Part shown: positions 1 to 10,973 of the stretch, piece after piece
How the letters are laid out: every line of letters begins with the position of its first letter
How positions within the stretch are numbered: the first letter of the stretch is position 1
Origin: Schoenoplectus triqueter
Taxonomy: Eukaryota; Streptophyta; Magnoliopsida; Poales; Cyperaceae
Assembly: GCA_964058805.1 (NCBI GenBank)
Contig: CAXKVV010001808.1
Location: 1-23,870 of the forward strand
Direction of reading: 5' to 3'
Length of the DNA stretch: 23,870 nt
Notes under the pieces: model-generated
What the model was told of the DNA's origin: nothing
Database searches by the model: none
Seen by the model: the letters and a program-made list of their open reading frames with translations, nothing else
Program-made: the position numbers and the translations under genes

Positions 1-56
1 CGAATCAAATTAACTTGAACCAAATTAACATAAATCAAATTAGCTCAAACCAAATT
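1..56. repeat. Degenerate 14-15 bp tandem repeat
   Basis: Four imperfect copies of a CAAATTAA or CAAATTAG core, spaced 14-15 bp apart, open the window. The copies differ at several positions, so this is an old low-complexity repeat that probably continues to the left of the window. Confidence 0.5.
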
Positions 57-623
57 AGTGAGTCCGAGTCAGGATTTATTGTGCAGTCTCTAAGTCATGC
101 TACTAAACCTTCGAAAACAAAACCTCTTTCCCGATGCGCAGCTCACATTTAGATGGACAAAGGAGATATTCTAAAAAACTCCAAATGCACTCCCAGATGA
201 ACAATCAACCAATCTCATAAAAAAAACCTCCTTGGCAATTCCGAGAAACAGATTTCATGCACTCTTTTAAAAAAAAAAAAATCGCCAGTTCACGAAGGCA
301 ACACGATAAAGATTTATAGCAGAAAACAGGTACGTTTACAAACGTACTCTACCGACCTATCAATACGGCTCTGCATGATGCTTGTCGACCTAACCTGTTC
401 CTTTTTCCCTTCTCCTTTCTCTTCTTTAGAGATGAACTGAGGGGATAGGGTAATAATTGCAACATACAGAAAGATAATATATATACTGGTTACAAGAGCT
501 CAAGATACAAAAAGAAAATATGATCGAACTATTTCTAACACCCCAAAAAATTACTTAAAAAGGAATCTACCAACTAGTGTAAATATTGAAAGTAGGAATA
601 TATCAACTTGTATAAATTGTTGT
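57..623 (-). other. 3' flank and probable 3' UTR of the minus-strand gene
   Basis: There is no open frame of note here. This is the region downstream of the stop codon of the minus-strand gene. Read on the minus strand, an AATAAA hexamer lies at 75-80, about 540 bases after the stop. It could be a polyadenylation signal, but it is distant and plant signals are loose. A 12-base A-run lies near 269-280. Confidence 0.35.
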
Positions 624-3352
624 TTACAGAGGAGCATCCGGATCCAATCTTTTCTGAATAGCAGCTGCAGCCTATAAGAAATTATGTAAACTCAGATCCA
701 GTTTTGTTCTGTCAAAATAGCTAAAAAGAAAGCAAATGTACACTAAACTTACCTCAAAGTTTCCCAGCCTATACTGATACATCATTTCTTCCCTTAGGCG
801 AGCTTGCTCTTTCATTGCTTGAGCCTGGAAATGTCAAATGCATCAGCAAAAACTTACAGGCTCAATTTAATTATGAGCATGGAATATTTCTATACAGTCA
901 AGTAAAAAAGATGCAAACACTACTGCAACTGCTATCTCTAAATAAGGAAATATTGTGTCCATACCATCCCACTTTGCATGGAGCGCTTCAAAGCCTCCAC
1001 CTCTGCCTCCTTTTGTCTTTCACGTTCTTTCAACATCTCTATCCTGCACAAGGAATTTCATATTTAAACTTAACGAAATGTACTAACAAGATACATTTAT
1101 CAAACATTAGAACTATCTATAGTTCAAATCCTATTCTCAGGAGAAAATTTATAAAAATGCTCAACAAAGATTTCAGAGATTTTGCAGTAACCAATTAATA
1201 GGTCAATACCAGATAAGAACAATATATTCATCGACTCCCCTAATAGCATCCTTTAAAAGAAGATTAACAAATAGACTAGTGACATCAGAGATAAACTATG
1301 CACCTTCTTTGCTCTTCATCATCAAATATAGTACGCTCTACTGGAACATTCTTTAAGCCTTTCTTCATTTCTTTCTCCATCTGGTGGTGATAGAAAGCAT
1401 CCAAGTCATAATATCTGCAATAAAAGATATCAAAAACAAATGCTTCTTTGTTCTATTGCAATGCTGAGACTCAATGAGTTGTTTTAGGTAGGTTGTTAGT
1501 ACTTCAACCCAACTCACCATGTCAATCCAAGACAGCCTACCTAAAATGAACATAAAAGGTCACTATGGGCAGAGCAAATTCTTGACCAGGATAAGACCCA
1601 GACCTCTTATTGAATACCATGAATTAACCATATGACCATACCTAATGCTCAGATCTTTGAAAAAGTAAACAGTGGAGCTGGAATCAAACCAAAGCCACTG
1701 TATTATCAAACTAAATATCAATCCAACTGTATTCATTTTTGTGTCAGTAATGAAAAACAATTATATAAAACATTTTTTTAAAACTCGGAAAGGGCTTGCA
1801 ATTTGCATATACTTGAGAACAACTTAAACCATGGCGGGCTGGTATTCCTATAGTTTAGAGGTAGAAGAAATAATAAAATCATGCTGATGGATAGAATAAA
1901 GAGAACACATTCGACGATGGAAGTTGCAAATAGCCTTACTTTTTTGACGGAAACGTAGCTGTGTTGTGGTCCTCCATAAATCTGCAAAAATGTAGAAGGA
2001 TGGAGTGCTAAGCAGTCATAACTATCAAATTTACATGGTATATGAAAAATCATCTAACAATAGTTGCCTCAGACTTACTCTTTAAACAGCTGTTTTTCTT
2101 CCCAGTTTGACAATGATTCCAAGTTTACCTAAGAACAAAATGGTGATGAGAAATAAATGATTCACAATAAAGAAAGAAGATTGCAAGCAATCATGAATTG
2201 AAAAACCACAGTATCTTTTCTCACTGACATTACACAACTTTCATCCTTCAATTGCAGAATAGACTAAATAAAAAGTGTACAAGACCCATCATATAAATGT
2301 GCAACAAAAGGTAAACTACTTGTAAAAACTTCAGGAAATAAATAGAGAGAAATGGAGAATAAAAACTTAAACACGCGCTGAATTCCATACCAATATATGT
2401 ATTATGTACATATAGTCACAAAGAAATATTGGAAGTCAAAGTGAACAGGAAGCTGAAGCTTATATAAAAGATTTTTAAGGTTCTGGTTTTTAAAGATTAC
2501 CTGTTTTACTTCCGCAAGCCATGCAGTAAATTCTGGTCTTTTGTTCCTGTAAAATGTAACAGGAAGTCAGCAACCATCGATTTAACAGAAAAGATTGATT
2601 GATCGACCTACTTCTATCACATGTCCAGAAAAGATCTGAAAAGCCAGAGAAATTGTTAACATAATTACATTCTTTAAAAGCTTTGTTTAGATAGGGACTG
2701 CTGAAATTTTCGAGTGATGCAATGTTTTTAGAAGTGTTAACATTCAATATAGAAAATGGACCTAACAATTGAAGATGCAAAATTAAATATATTCATAACA
2801 CTTTCAGAATGTACCAATAAAGATGAACAATTAAACTTACCACATGTCTATTTCTCTAATGATACCAAATTTCCCCCATGAGTTGGTAACAGCGCCCGTC
2901 TTACCCATTTTCTTCTTCTCTTTTTTCTTTCTCCTCTTATCCTTCTTCCTCTTATCCTTCTTTCTTTTCCTTCTATCCCTGTCCTTGTCTTTTCTCCTTC
3001 TCTCATCTCTATCTCTCCTACTCCTCCGCTCTCTCCTCCTCTCAGACTCAGAATCTGTGTCGGATTCGGACTCGGAGTCTGACAAGGGGCTCTCTTCGGA
3101 TTCGGATTCGGAGCTGCTCCTACGAGACCTCCCGTGTGAGCTCCGACTCCTTCGCCTCTTTGTGCTCCTATACCGATGGCGTCCACCGCCGGAGTCAGAG
3201 GAGGACGAATCATCCTCCTCGCTGCTTGTGTGGTGCTTGCTCCGTCTGGATTTCTTGCGGCGGTCTCGCTTAGAGGAATCAACTAAACTGGAACAATTTT
3301 CTTTCTTGTCCGGCTCTGATGCTGATGATTTGCATGCATCATCTTTCGCCAT
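624..3352 (-). CDS. Arg/Ser/Lys-rich nuclear protein, eight exons, 319 aa
   Basis: Exons, all minus strand, are 3352-2841, 2546-2501, 2128-2079, 1981-1940, 1414-1304, 1043-965, 824-753 and 671-624. Every intron is GT-AG. The coding length is 960 bases, exactly 320 codons including TAA, and phases agree at all seven junctions. I chose the ATG at 3352 (MAKDDACK) because it has G at -3 and +4; the open frame further upstream begins at GTG, not ATG. Residues 1-148 are low complexity: Ser/Asp/Glu runs, RS and RD dipeptides, then a long Lys/Arg tract, which suggests nuclear or nucleolar location. Residues 149-319 look folded: GKTGAVTNSWGKFGI, then RPEFTAWLAEVKQ, then FPSKKYYD, then a charged helical stretch (about 228-300), ending in YRLGNFEAAAAIQKRLDP. 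The C-terminal half matches my recollection of a plant family annotated as nucleic acid-binding protein or style cell-cycle inhibitor 1-like. Its biochemical role is not established here. An RNA-processing role is an inference from composition. Confidence 0.9.
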
Positions 3353-3715
3353 TTCTAGGGGTTCGTTCCTGCTATGGAATTCAATCACTGAATCACTTCA
3401 TGCGCGGATTCAGGATTAAGAAGGGTTTCTCAATTTTCAGGTTGCGCTGAGCTGAGTGATTCATTTGCAACAAATTTTGCGTTTATAGTTCGAATTTGTA
3501 ATTTTCCAGATAATTTGTAAGGTCCATGGTTCGAGACTTGGAGTCATCCACACAAATACAAAATTTTCAGGCTAGAAAAGACTGCCATCTGGAAGGCAAA
3601 CTATTTTAAATTTTATTTATGTATCGTGCTGGGCCCGCTAGGACCACTACGGCCCAATATAACGTTTTAGTAATTAATCCGATTATCTGCTCGTGCGTTT
3701 TACTGTTGGGCTGTT
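3353..3715 (-). promoter_or_regulatory. Promoter and 5' leader region of the minus-strand gene
   Basis: The stretch upstream of the minus-strand start holds three TGGGCY/GGCCCA-type (site II, TCP-binding class) motifs: TGGGCCC at 3630-3636, GGCCCA at 3651-3656 and TGGGCT at 3707-3712. Such motifs are typical of TATA-less promoters of plant growth and RNA-processing genes. I see no clear TATA box at the expected distance. The role is inferred from motifs and position. Confidence 0.4.
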
Positions 3716-3817
3716 GGCAGTGGAGAGACTAAACAATTCAACTCATTTTAACCTTCCTTCTCGTACAAACAATTCTCCTCTCTGTATGCCCAGTCTGTGT
3801 TTTATTCAAAAAAATTA

Positions 3818-4260
3818 GGTATGTTTGGATGTTCAGGAATAGCAAAATAGCTATTGTTTTTCGAATAGAAATAATAATTATACATTCAAACACAAATCTG
3901 TTATTTCGAAATAGTGAGAATAGCTGATATTATGTGAATTAGCTCCTCTGACATGTTCTTGATCCAATCTGGAGATTATGATCAAAAATATTATTTCATT
4001 AATTGCATCCATGGCTGAAGGGTTAAAACGGTCAACTCATAATTGACAAATTCATCTATGGGGGAGATAAAATAGCTCATATTCTTCTCAACTCTTTATT
4101 ACTATTCTAAACAAACAATTCAAATAGCATTTCTATCATTCGGAATAGTACCACATTTTTACTATCCTTCGCTAACCGAGAAATAACTATTTTTTTTACT
4201 ATCCTCATTTGCCATTTTCAATTCCTCACGCTATTCTTTAAACGAAAGCAAATATGGAAT
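3818..4260. repeat. Possible degraded MITE-like stretch
   Basis: The left edge reads TTAGGTATGTTTGGATG followed by GGAATAGC. The right edge, read in reverse, contains GAATAGCG after a related T/G-rich segment. Several GAATAG/CTATTC cores lie between, in both orientations. This resembles Tourist-type (PIF/Harbinger) element ends with a TTA target, but I could not find a clean terminal repeat pair or a target duplication, so the boundaries are approximate. Confidence 0.3.
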
Positions 4261-5716
4261 AACAATATATTTCGCTCAGCAAACAAAGATGCCGATAATA
4301 AACATTTTCTACATGTGCTTCCTTCTCTGTTAGTAGATCCGAGGTCTTATATATCCCTTCCCTTTTCTAGATGAATCAGTTTTTTTTTCGTTGACTCTTA
4401 TGAAAAATTTAAAATTAAAAATTAATTTAACAATAAAAACTAATTTAAATTAATTTCAAATCAACAATAAATATAATGTTAATTTAATTGAAAAATTAAT
4501 GTATATTATTGTTGTTGTTGATATAAATTATTAAATTATTTTAAATTAAAATTTTTGAATATTTTTATTATATTAAATTGAAAAAAATGGAGCCGGGAGA
4601 TGCAAACAGTTGAGGCCCTAAAGAAAACAAAAGGAGAAGAAAGTGGGACTGGAGAAGGGACAGAGAAAATTGGGATCGAGACGGAAATGTCAAATTAGTC
4701 CTTCGAAGAGAAGCAGCAAATTTTAGTTTTGTAAATTTTAAAATCCATTGTTACTCTCTTGATTTCAATTTTACTTTCAGCGGATTAGCACTGGATTATT
4801 ATGTTGTGAGCATCAAACGGTGGTGAAGCTAATTATGATCATTGATATGTGCTTAAGCTTCTGATATCTTCTCGTTCATTGGCCATTGCTTTTACGTGCA
4901 AACTGCAAACAGAAGTATAATAATGATAAATCCAAATTTGGCAGGTTTTCTCTCTCTTCGGTGGAAGTTTGAAATTATCTGTCTCAATTTAACTTATCCT
5001 AGTTGTAAGATCAGCAGAAGAACAACACTTCATTAGTGAGAGAGATTTTGTCTGAATATCACGAATGCCAATGGCGTACACTATAATTAAATCAGAAAAA
5101 AAAAACAAAAACAGAGCGAACATTAGTAATTACGAATATAATATTTATTTTGTGACTTTTTTATCTGTAATATTAATATCACCTACTTGTTATCCACATG
5201 ATCATTTATATTATATATTAACGAAATTTAAAAACTTAAATCTCATATCTTTTTTGATAAAAGAAAGTTATTCTAGTTGTTGTGGAATACATAGTTCACC
5301 TAACGAATCTAATAAAATGTGGTTCATTTTTAATGATTGCAGTTTGGTCGGAGTCGTGCGCCGCTCAAATGATTGAGGCGTTTTACTTGTTTAAAATTTT
5401 GTAAAATGCACAGTATCGTCAACGCTATAATTTTCATACAATTTTATTTACTCTCACATCAGTTATTAACGAAAATTCGTTGAATAGCTTTAATTACATT
5501 TCAATGCAGAACTATTTTTGTGTTTCTAAATTCAGCTTAATCACTCAACAAAGAATGAAATAAATTTAGCAAAAATGATTTCAATGTTCAAATTACGAGA
5601 TTGCTAATCTGATGTTACTTTTAAAATTGAGTTTCTAATTTAACAAATTTTCTTTCTAGTTTCTAAATTAGATACCCTCCTCCAATCTATAAATTAATTA
5701 ACATAGCAACTATGAT
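4261..5716. other. AT-rich intergenic DNA, no gene recognised
   Basis: The sequence is AT-rich with long A and T runs, most strongly at 4380-4590. A 103-codon open frame at 5065-5376 on the plus strand starts at ATG but shows no motif, and its composition follows the AT-rich background. I treat it as chance. Confidence 0.5.
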
Positions 5717-6053
5717 TGAGGGGTGTCAATTATTGACTTGACCCAACCCGAAGATAAATGGGTCGGGTATGAGTTTAATTTTTTTGATCTGAATCGGGTC
5801 GGGTTGAATTCGGATCAACCCGACCCGACCTGATTAATTATATTTTTTGAAGTAATTTTGTGATTTAGTATTAATTAAAGCTTAAATATACACTAATTAA
5901 GATTAATTATAAATTAATTAATAATTTATTACTTAAAATTATATAAAAAATTAATAATTAATTAATTATTTTACACGGATCGGGTCAGATCGACCCGTGA
6001 CCCGTCGGGTCGGATATGAATCAAAAAATTTTGACCCGAATTTAATCGGGTCG
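5717..6053 (-). mobile_element. Truncated non-autonomous hAT-like element
   Basis: The left end reads GAGGGGTGTCAATTATTGAC and is followed by repeated GACCCG/CGGGTC motifs around an AT-rich core. Aligned by eye, it matches the reverse complement of the 20329-20751 element over most of its length, including shared segments such as CTTAAATATACACTAATT. The match stops near 6053, so the far terminal repeat is missing and no target duplication can be shown. It is either truncated or interrupted by the sequence that follows. Confidence 0.65.
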
Positions 6054-6059
6054 GCTTTT

Positions 6060-6990
6060 CAATTATATATATTTGATTTGGATTTTAAATGTTAATTGTG
6101 GATTTTAATTATGGGTTGAAAACCCATTAATAATTAAAAGCCCAAAATAAAAAAGCCCAAAATTGAAAAGCCTAAAATCCGAAAAACCCAAAAAAGTCCA
6201 TGAAAAGCCCATGCCGATCTTGGAGGGGCATTTTAGTAATTTGACCAAAAGTCCAATGACATTTTGATAAATTGGATGAACTTTAAGGGTATTTGGATCT
6301 TTTCATTTTGGAAACTCCATACCAATCATGAGGATAGTTTGGTAATTTAGCAATATCGCATTTTCTATAAATAGAGGGGTGGGGTGAGAGAGAAAGCTAT
6401 ACCAAATCAGTTGTACTTTCTCTCTCTCGGAATACAGTTATTCAGAATTCACGGGATTAATGAATAGTGTTTTTACGAAAGTTGCGGTATTTCTGCACAT
6501 TTGTGAAACAAAATAACTGCGAGTCGTGAATAGTACTATTTCATCTTTTTTCGATGAATAGTGTTTTTGCGAGAAACCGCGGTTTACGGTATTTCTGACA
6601 AAAGAAATAAGCCGCTCTCTGATCAATTCTGGTGGATAACCTACAGAGGCATCAGACGTTTGGTGCTCCGAGACAAGCCTATTTCATTTGAATTGAAATT
6701 TAGAAGCGAGATATAACATCTTATATTAATCTATTTAATTGTTTAGTAGATTAATATTTTAAAATCAATAATGAAGTAGATCAATAAAGGTTTAAAGAGG
6801 TGTGTATCTCTCAGTAACCATCTGACATACCACTTTAACCTTAACCTTAAGTTAGAAGTAAAATAATATTTTACTGTCTTTTGTAAATGATTAAATGTGT
6901 GTATCTCTCGGTAATCATCCGACATACTTTAATCTCTAATTTAAGTAAAAATAAAAATTTTATTCTCCGGTCTTTCCGCAACTTGACAAT
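6060..6990 (+). other. Retroelement-like promoter and leader
   Basis: A strong TATA box, TATAAATAGA at 6366-6375, is followed by an 11-bp perfect inverted repeat (6386-6396 with 6416-6426, GAGAGAGAAAG against CTTTCTCTCTC). Further on are a duplicated GAATAGTGTTTTT...GGTATTTCTG segment (6461-6495 and 6555-6597) and the string TTTGGTGCTCCGAG near 6659. A TATA box followed by a leader with no open frame of note is what a solo or partial LTR would show. I found no second LTR, clear TG...CA ends or coding domain, so this stays tentative. A promoter of an unidentified non-coding transcript is the alternative. Confidence 0.35.
6798..6925 (+). repeat. Direct repeat, each copy with a short hairpin
   Basis: Two copies of GTGTATCTCTC[A/G]GTAA[C/T]CAT, each ending GACATAC, lie about 96 bp apart. 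In each copy the bases can fold: GTAT pairs with ATAC, and TCAG with CTGA in the first copy or TCGG with CCGA in the second. Downstream of both copies is an AAGTAAAA-type A-rich stretch, so the duplicated unit is larger than the hairpin. Confidence 0.6.
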
Positions 6991-8162
6991 TAACGGAATT
7001 TGTGCATTCCAAAATCCAACAACATGGTCCAATAATTTCAGAGTCAGGATTAAGAAGTAGACGACTGGCGATGGATGCGATCGAAGGTGCATAAATGAGA
7101 GGCATCCGTTCATTGTAGCTATGGTTCTTTTTTCTGAAACTGGAGAAAATGAAAAACAAAAGAAGGGGAAGAGAGGAACTTTATTCGTATTTTTTAATTT
7201 ACCAAGCGGTCATCAAAGTTGGTGGAATCTCAAAACAGTTTATTAATCGGACGATTCAGTTTTAGTGTGTACAATCTACTAGTGCACGTTCGGGCTTTTC
7301 CAGTCCACTCCCCTCCATAATAGTCAGTAGTCCAAACGACAAATCTATTTTGCATGTAACGACAACGATTATGTGGCATTATGTAGTGCATTTTTTTTTT
7401 GAAAAATGTGTTAAAAAGAGCACCGATTTTCATTACTTCGTGAAAGTAAAGTTGTAAAAAATTGGAGTATCGGAGAGATAAAAGAAGCATGGACTGTTTT
7501 GACAATAATTTTCTTTTAAAATAAATTAAATTAAAAATTAGAATGAATATTTATAGAAATGTGTATAGCCGGGCAATTAAATTATTTAATAGTTGCAAAA
7601 AAATGTTAATATAATATGTAAATGGTGTGGAATTTGAGAGCTCCTAAGAGCACAAAGCCTCCGTACTTTTAACTAAAAGATATATTTTATCATTTTAAAA
7701 TTTTAATTTATATTACTAAATATATTTTTCATATTAAAATATTATGGAATTAAAAACTATATTTTTAAATTTTTAAGTATTTATTTTAAACTTTTTGGTT
7801 TCAAAATAATAATAAAATAATAAATCTTGGCATGAAAATGGAACATTTCCAAAAAATTGAAGCAAATACTTAAAAAAATAATAAGCATTTTCAAAATAAT
7901 AAGCATTTAAAAAATTGCATTCCACAAGTTTCTGATATAACTAATTTATTGAGTGACATAAATTAAAGTTTGAAAATTATAAAACATATATTTAGTTTGG
8001 TGCTCTTATTTAAAAATATAAAAAATGAACCATTGTGAAATAATGTCTTCCTTTTTCCCCACTATAATTACTAATTAAATTTCGATTTGATTAGGTTAAG
8101 CACATTGTCATACGTATCATACACTCAAACAGCAATATAATGTAATTTATTTTCCGTTGCCT
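6991..8162. other. AT-rich intergenic DNA, no gene recognised
   Basis: I see no coding region. A short inverted repeat, GGATGC...GCATCC, lies at about 7073-7109. From 7500 on the DNA is very AT-rich with no repeated structure that I can define. Confidence 0.5.
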
Positions 8163-8170
8163 ATTGCATC

Positions 8171-8759
8171 TAGGGCTGTCAAATGGGTAGCCACGAAGGG
8201 TGGAGATATTTTCATATCCATACCTATTAAAAAAATATCCATACTCTATCCATACCCATTAAAATTTTCTTTACCCATACCCTACCCTTACTCATTAAAA
8301 ATTTTGGGTAACGAACGGGTAATGATATATAACGGGTAAAAATAAAAATAATTCAATAAAAAAAATTATATGATTTGGACAAATAAATAGCATTAAATAA
8401 ATATACGAATAAAGTGTAATAATAATAATTAATATTTTAGATATAACAAAAATCATATAATTTTTTCATGTCAATTGTCATAAAAAATATATACTAATTA
8501 CTATATATATAATTTAACTATATATTTTTTTATTAAAAATATAAAATAATTATATTTATATATTTAACTATATATATATTTATATAATTTATCCAATGAA
8601 TAACAGGTAATGAAAATCACTTATCCATATCCATACACGATAAACTAATAAAAAAATTTCTTAGTCATATTCATATTCGATGAGAAAATAAAATTTACCT
8701 TTCTTATCGGATATAATACATATAAGGTAAAGGGCCGAAAAAGTGCATTGACAGCCGTA
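8171..8759. mobile_element. Non-autonomous hAT element, 589 bp, complete
   Basis: The ends are TAGGGCTGTCAA on the left and, in reverse complement, TACGGCTGTCAA on the right: 11 of 12 bases match. The element is flanked by a perfect 8-bp duplication, ATTGCATC, at 8163-8170 and 8760-8767. An 8-bp duplication with TAGGG-type ends is diagnostic of the hAT superfamily. Inside are short ACCCATA/GGGTA subterminal motifs and an AT-rich core with no coding capacity, so it needs a transposase from elsewhere. Confidence 0.93.
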
Positions 8760-8851
8760 ATTGCATCATTGTCGCATACAAATAATTCAGAATATTGTTC
8801 GGCTACAGTTCAAAAGGGCATGGACCATAGTCAGTCCTAGTGCTATGCTAA

Positions 8852-9112
8852 AACCCGCCGGGTACAACCCGTACCCGTGTACCCGCGACCCGTACCCGCG
8901 GTACCCGTATTTGTGCCCAGATAGAGGCGGGTAAACGGGTACACAGGTACGGGTTTGAGAAGGGCCGGGCGGTGTTTTTTTGGAAAAAACCTGTTGTACC
9001 CGCGTACCCGTAATTTTCAAATTTCAAAAATTTCCCCCCCAGTTCACATCAAATCAAAGTCGTACCCGTTACCCGTACCCGCCAAACCCGCTGTACCCGC
9101 TGGATTTTTTTT
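8852..9112. repeat. Left subterminal TACCCG/CGGGTA cluster
   Basis: About ten copies of GTACCCG-type motifs occur in both orientations, sometimes as GGTACC-centred palindromes, in otherwise AT-rich DNA. In hAT elements such subterminal arrays are the transposase binding sites. The same motif fills the other end, which supports that role. Confidence 0.75.
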
Positions 9113-9151
9113 TTAATAAATTTCAAATTTTATTCCCTCCAATCAAAACTC

Positions 9152-9159
9152 TATAAATA
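9152..9159 (+). promoter_or_regulatory. TATA box of the transposase transcription unit
   Basis: TATAAATA is followed by a C/T-rich stretch and lies just inside the left subterminal cluster, upstream of the transposase frame. Transcription would start near 9185. The coding start is 1.8 kb further on, so a long leader or a leader intron spanning the tandem array is implied. A possible donor is AAG|GTATTG at 9296. Confidence 0.6.
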
Positions 9160-9342
9160 CACCCCTCTTCCTCTCAATATTTTCACATTTTCTCAATCTC
9201 TCAATCTTTTATTCTCTCAATACAATATTATTCTCAATTTTTAAATTTATTGTTCCAAAAAATATAATATAAAAATACGATCACGGAATTACGAAGGTAT
9301 TGAAATTATGAAGTTTGGCGTCTCCTGCAAGATTTTTCCGCG

Positions 9343-10510
9343 AGGTTAGATTTTTAAATTCGGATTTATTTTTAATAGGTTAAGAAAATAGGTTATTTTT
9401 ATTTTTTTGAATATGTGAAGTAATTAGATTTGTTTTAAATAGGTTAGATTTTATTTTTTTAATTCGGATTTATTTTTAATAGGTTAAAAAATAGGTTATT
9501 TTTTATTTTTTTTGAATATGTGAAGTAATTATATTTGTTTTAAATAGGTTAGAATTTAATTTTTTAATTCGGAGTTATTTTTAATAGGTTAAGAAAATAG
9601 GTTATTTTTATTTTTTTGAATATGTGAAGTAATTAGATTTGTTTTAAATAGGTTAGATTTTATTTTTTAAATTCGGATTTATTTTTAATAGGTTAAGAAA
9701 ATAGGTTATTTTTATTTTTTTGAATATGTGAAGTAATTAGATTTGTTTTAAATAGGTTAGATTTTATTTTTTTTAATTCGGATTTATTTTTAATAGGTTA
9801 AGAAAATAGGTTATTTTTATTTTTTTGAATATGTGAAGTAATTAGATTTGTTGTAAATAGGTTAGAATTTAATTTTTAAATTCGGATTTATTTTTAATAG
9901 GTTATGAAAATAGGTTTTTTTTTTCAATATGTGAAGTAATTAGATTTGTTTTAAATAGGTTAGAATTTATTTTTTTAATTTGGATTTATTTTTAATGGGC
10001 TAAGAAAATAGGTTATTTTTATTTTTTTTGAATATGTGAAGTAATTAGATTTGTTTTAAATAGGTTAGATTTTATTTTTTTTAATTCGAATTTATTTTTA
10101 ATAGGTTATGAAAATAGTTTTTTTTTCAATATGTGAAGTAATTAGATTTGTTTTAAATAGGTTAGAATTTATTTTTTTAATTCGGATTTATTTTTAATGG
10201 GTTAAGAAAATAGGTTATTTTTATTTTTTTAAATATGTGAAGTAATTAGATTTGTTTTAAATAGGTTAGCTTTTATTTTTTTAAGTCGAATTTATTTTTA
10301 ATAGGTTATTTTTATTTTTTGAATATATGAAGTAATTAGATTTGTTTTAAATAGGTTAGAATTTAATTTTGAAATTCGGATTTATTTTTAATAGGTTATG
10401 AAAATAGGTTATTTTTATTTTTTTTGAATATGTGAAGTAATTAGATTTGTTTTAAATAGGTTAGATTTTATTTTTTTAATTCGGATTTATTTTTAATGTT
10501 TTGAATATGT
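9343..10510 (+). repeat. 104-bp tandem array, eleven full units plus a partial one
   Basis: Units begin with AGGTTAGA at 9343, 9441, 9546, 9650, 9754, 9859, 9957, 10062, 10159, 10263, 10353 and 10458. Spacing is mostly 104-105 bp, with shorter units of 98, 98, 97 and 90 bp. Each unit contains ATTCGGATTTATTTTTAATA and ATATGTGAAGTAATTAGATT with few changes. Units six and eight share the same short deletion and a CAATATGTG variant. Units seven and nine share TTTTTAATGGG. So 9859-10061 and 10062-10262 are duplicated pairs. Confidence 0.95.
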
Positions 10511-10714
10511 AGGTATTGGAAAATGGAAATACGAAGTTCGGCAACGCCCGCAAGTACAATTTCGTCAAATTTGAAGGTTACATTATTTGACATATAATTC
10601 ACTTTAGATTTAATTTTGTTAGATTAAATTTAAAATTTAAATTGTATGTTAGATTTAATTTGTATAAATTGTTAGATTATTTATTTTTAATAGGTTATTT
10701 ATGACGTTTTAATG

Positions 10715-10880
10715 GTTTCCCTAGTAAGAACTGTTGCAATACTATGAAAACACGATGTCTAAGGAAAGTTCTGTCTAGGAAAATTGGAACTCGTAGCGTA
10801 TCCTTTGTGATCCTTGGTTTTCCTGGGAACTTACTTGGTTGTGATTTCGTGTGTAATAGTAACTGGCCCAAAAGTCAACC
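10715..10880. other. Higher-complexity segment of unknown origin
   Basis: Between the tandem array and the transposase start lies about 165 bp with normal base composition, unlike the AT-rich DNA on both sides. A 63-codon frame (10744-10935) crosses it but matches nothing I know. It could be a leader exon of the element or a fragment of another transposon. Confidence 0.35.
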
Positions 10881-10973
10881 ATTAAATTTCATAGATAACC
10901 CATTAAAAATAAATATGTTAGATTTTATTTATTAAATTATTTCGAATTTTTTTAAATATGTTAGAATTTAAAA

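Noticed and set aside
3385..3388. An upstream start for the minus-strand gene giving 12 extra residues
   Set aside because: The first codon there is GTG; the first in-frame ATG is at 3352 and has a good context.
2844..3419. A 191-codon plus-strand frame rich in Leu and Ser
   Set aside because: It is the antisense of the first exon of the Arg/Ser-rich gene; the minus strand has splice sites and a conserved C-terminus.
5065..5376. A 103-codon plus-strand frame
   Set aside because: Composition follows the AT-rich background and no motif, exon structure or promoter supports it.
8787..9020. A 77-codon minus-strand frame
   Set aside because: It crosses the left transposon boundary and its repeat cluster and has no domain.
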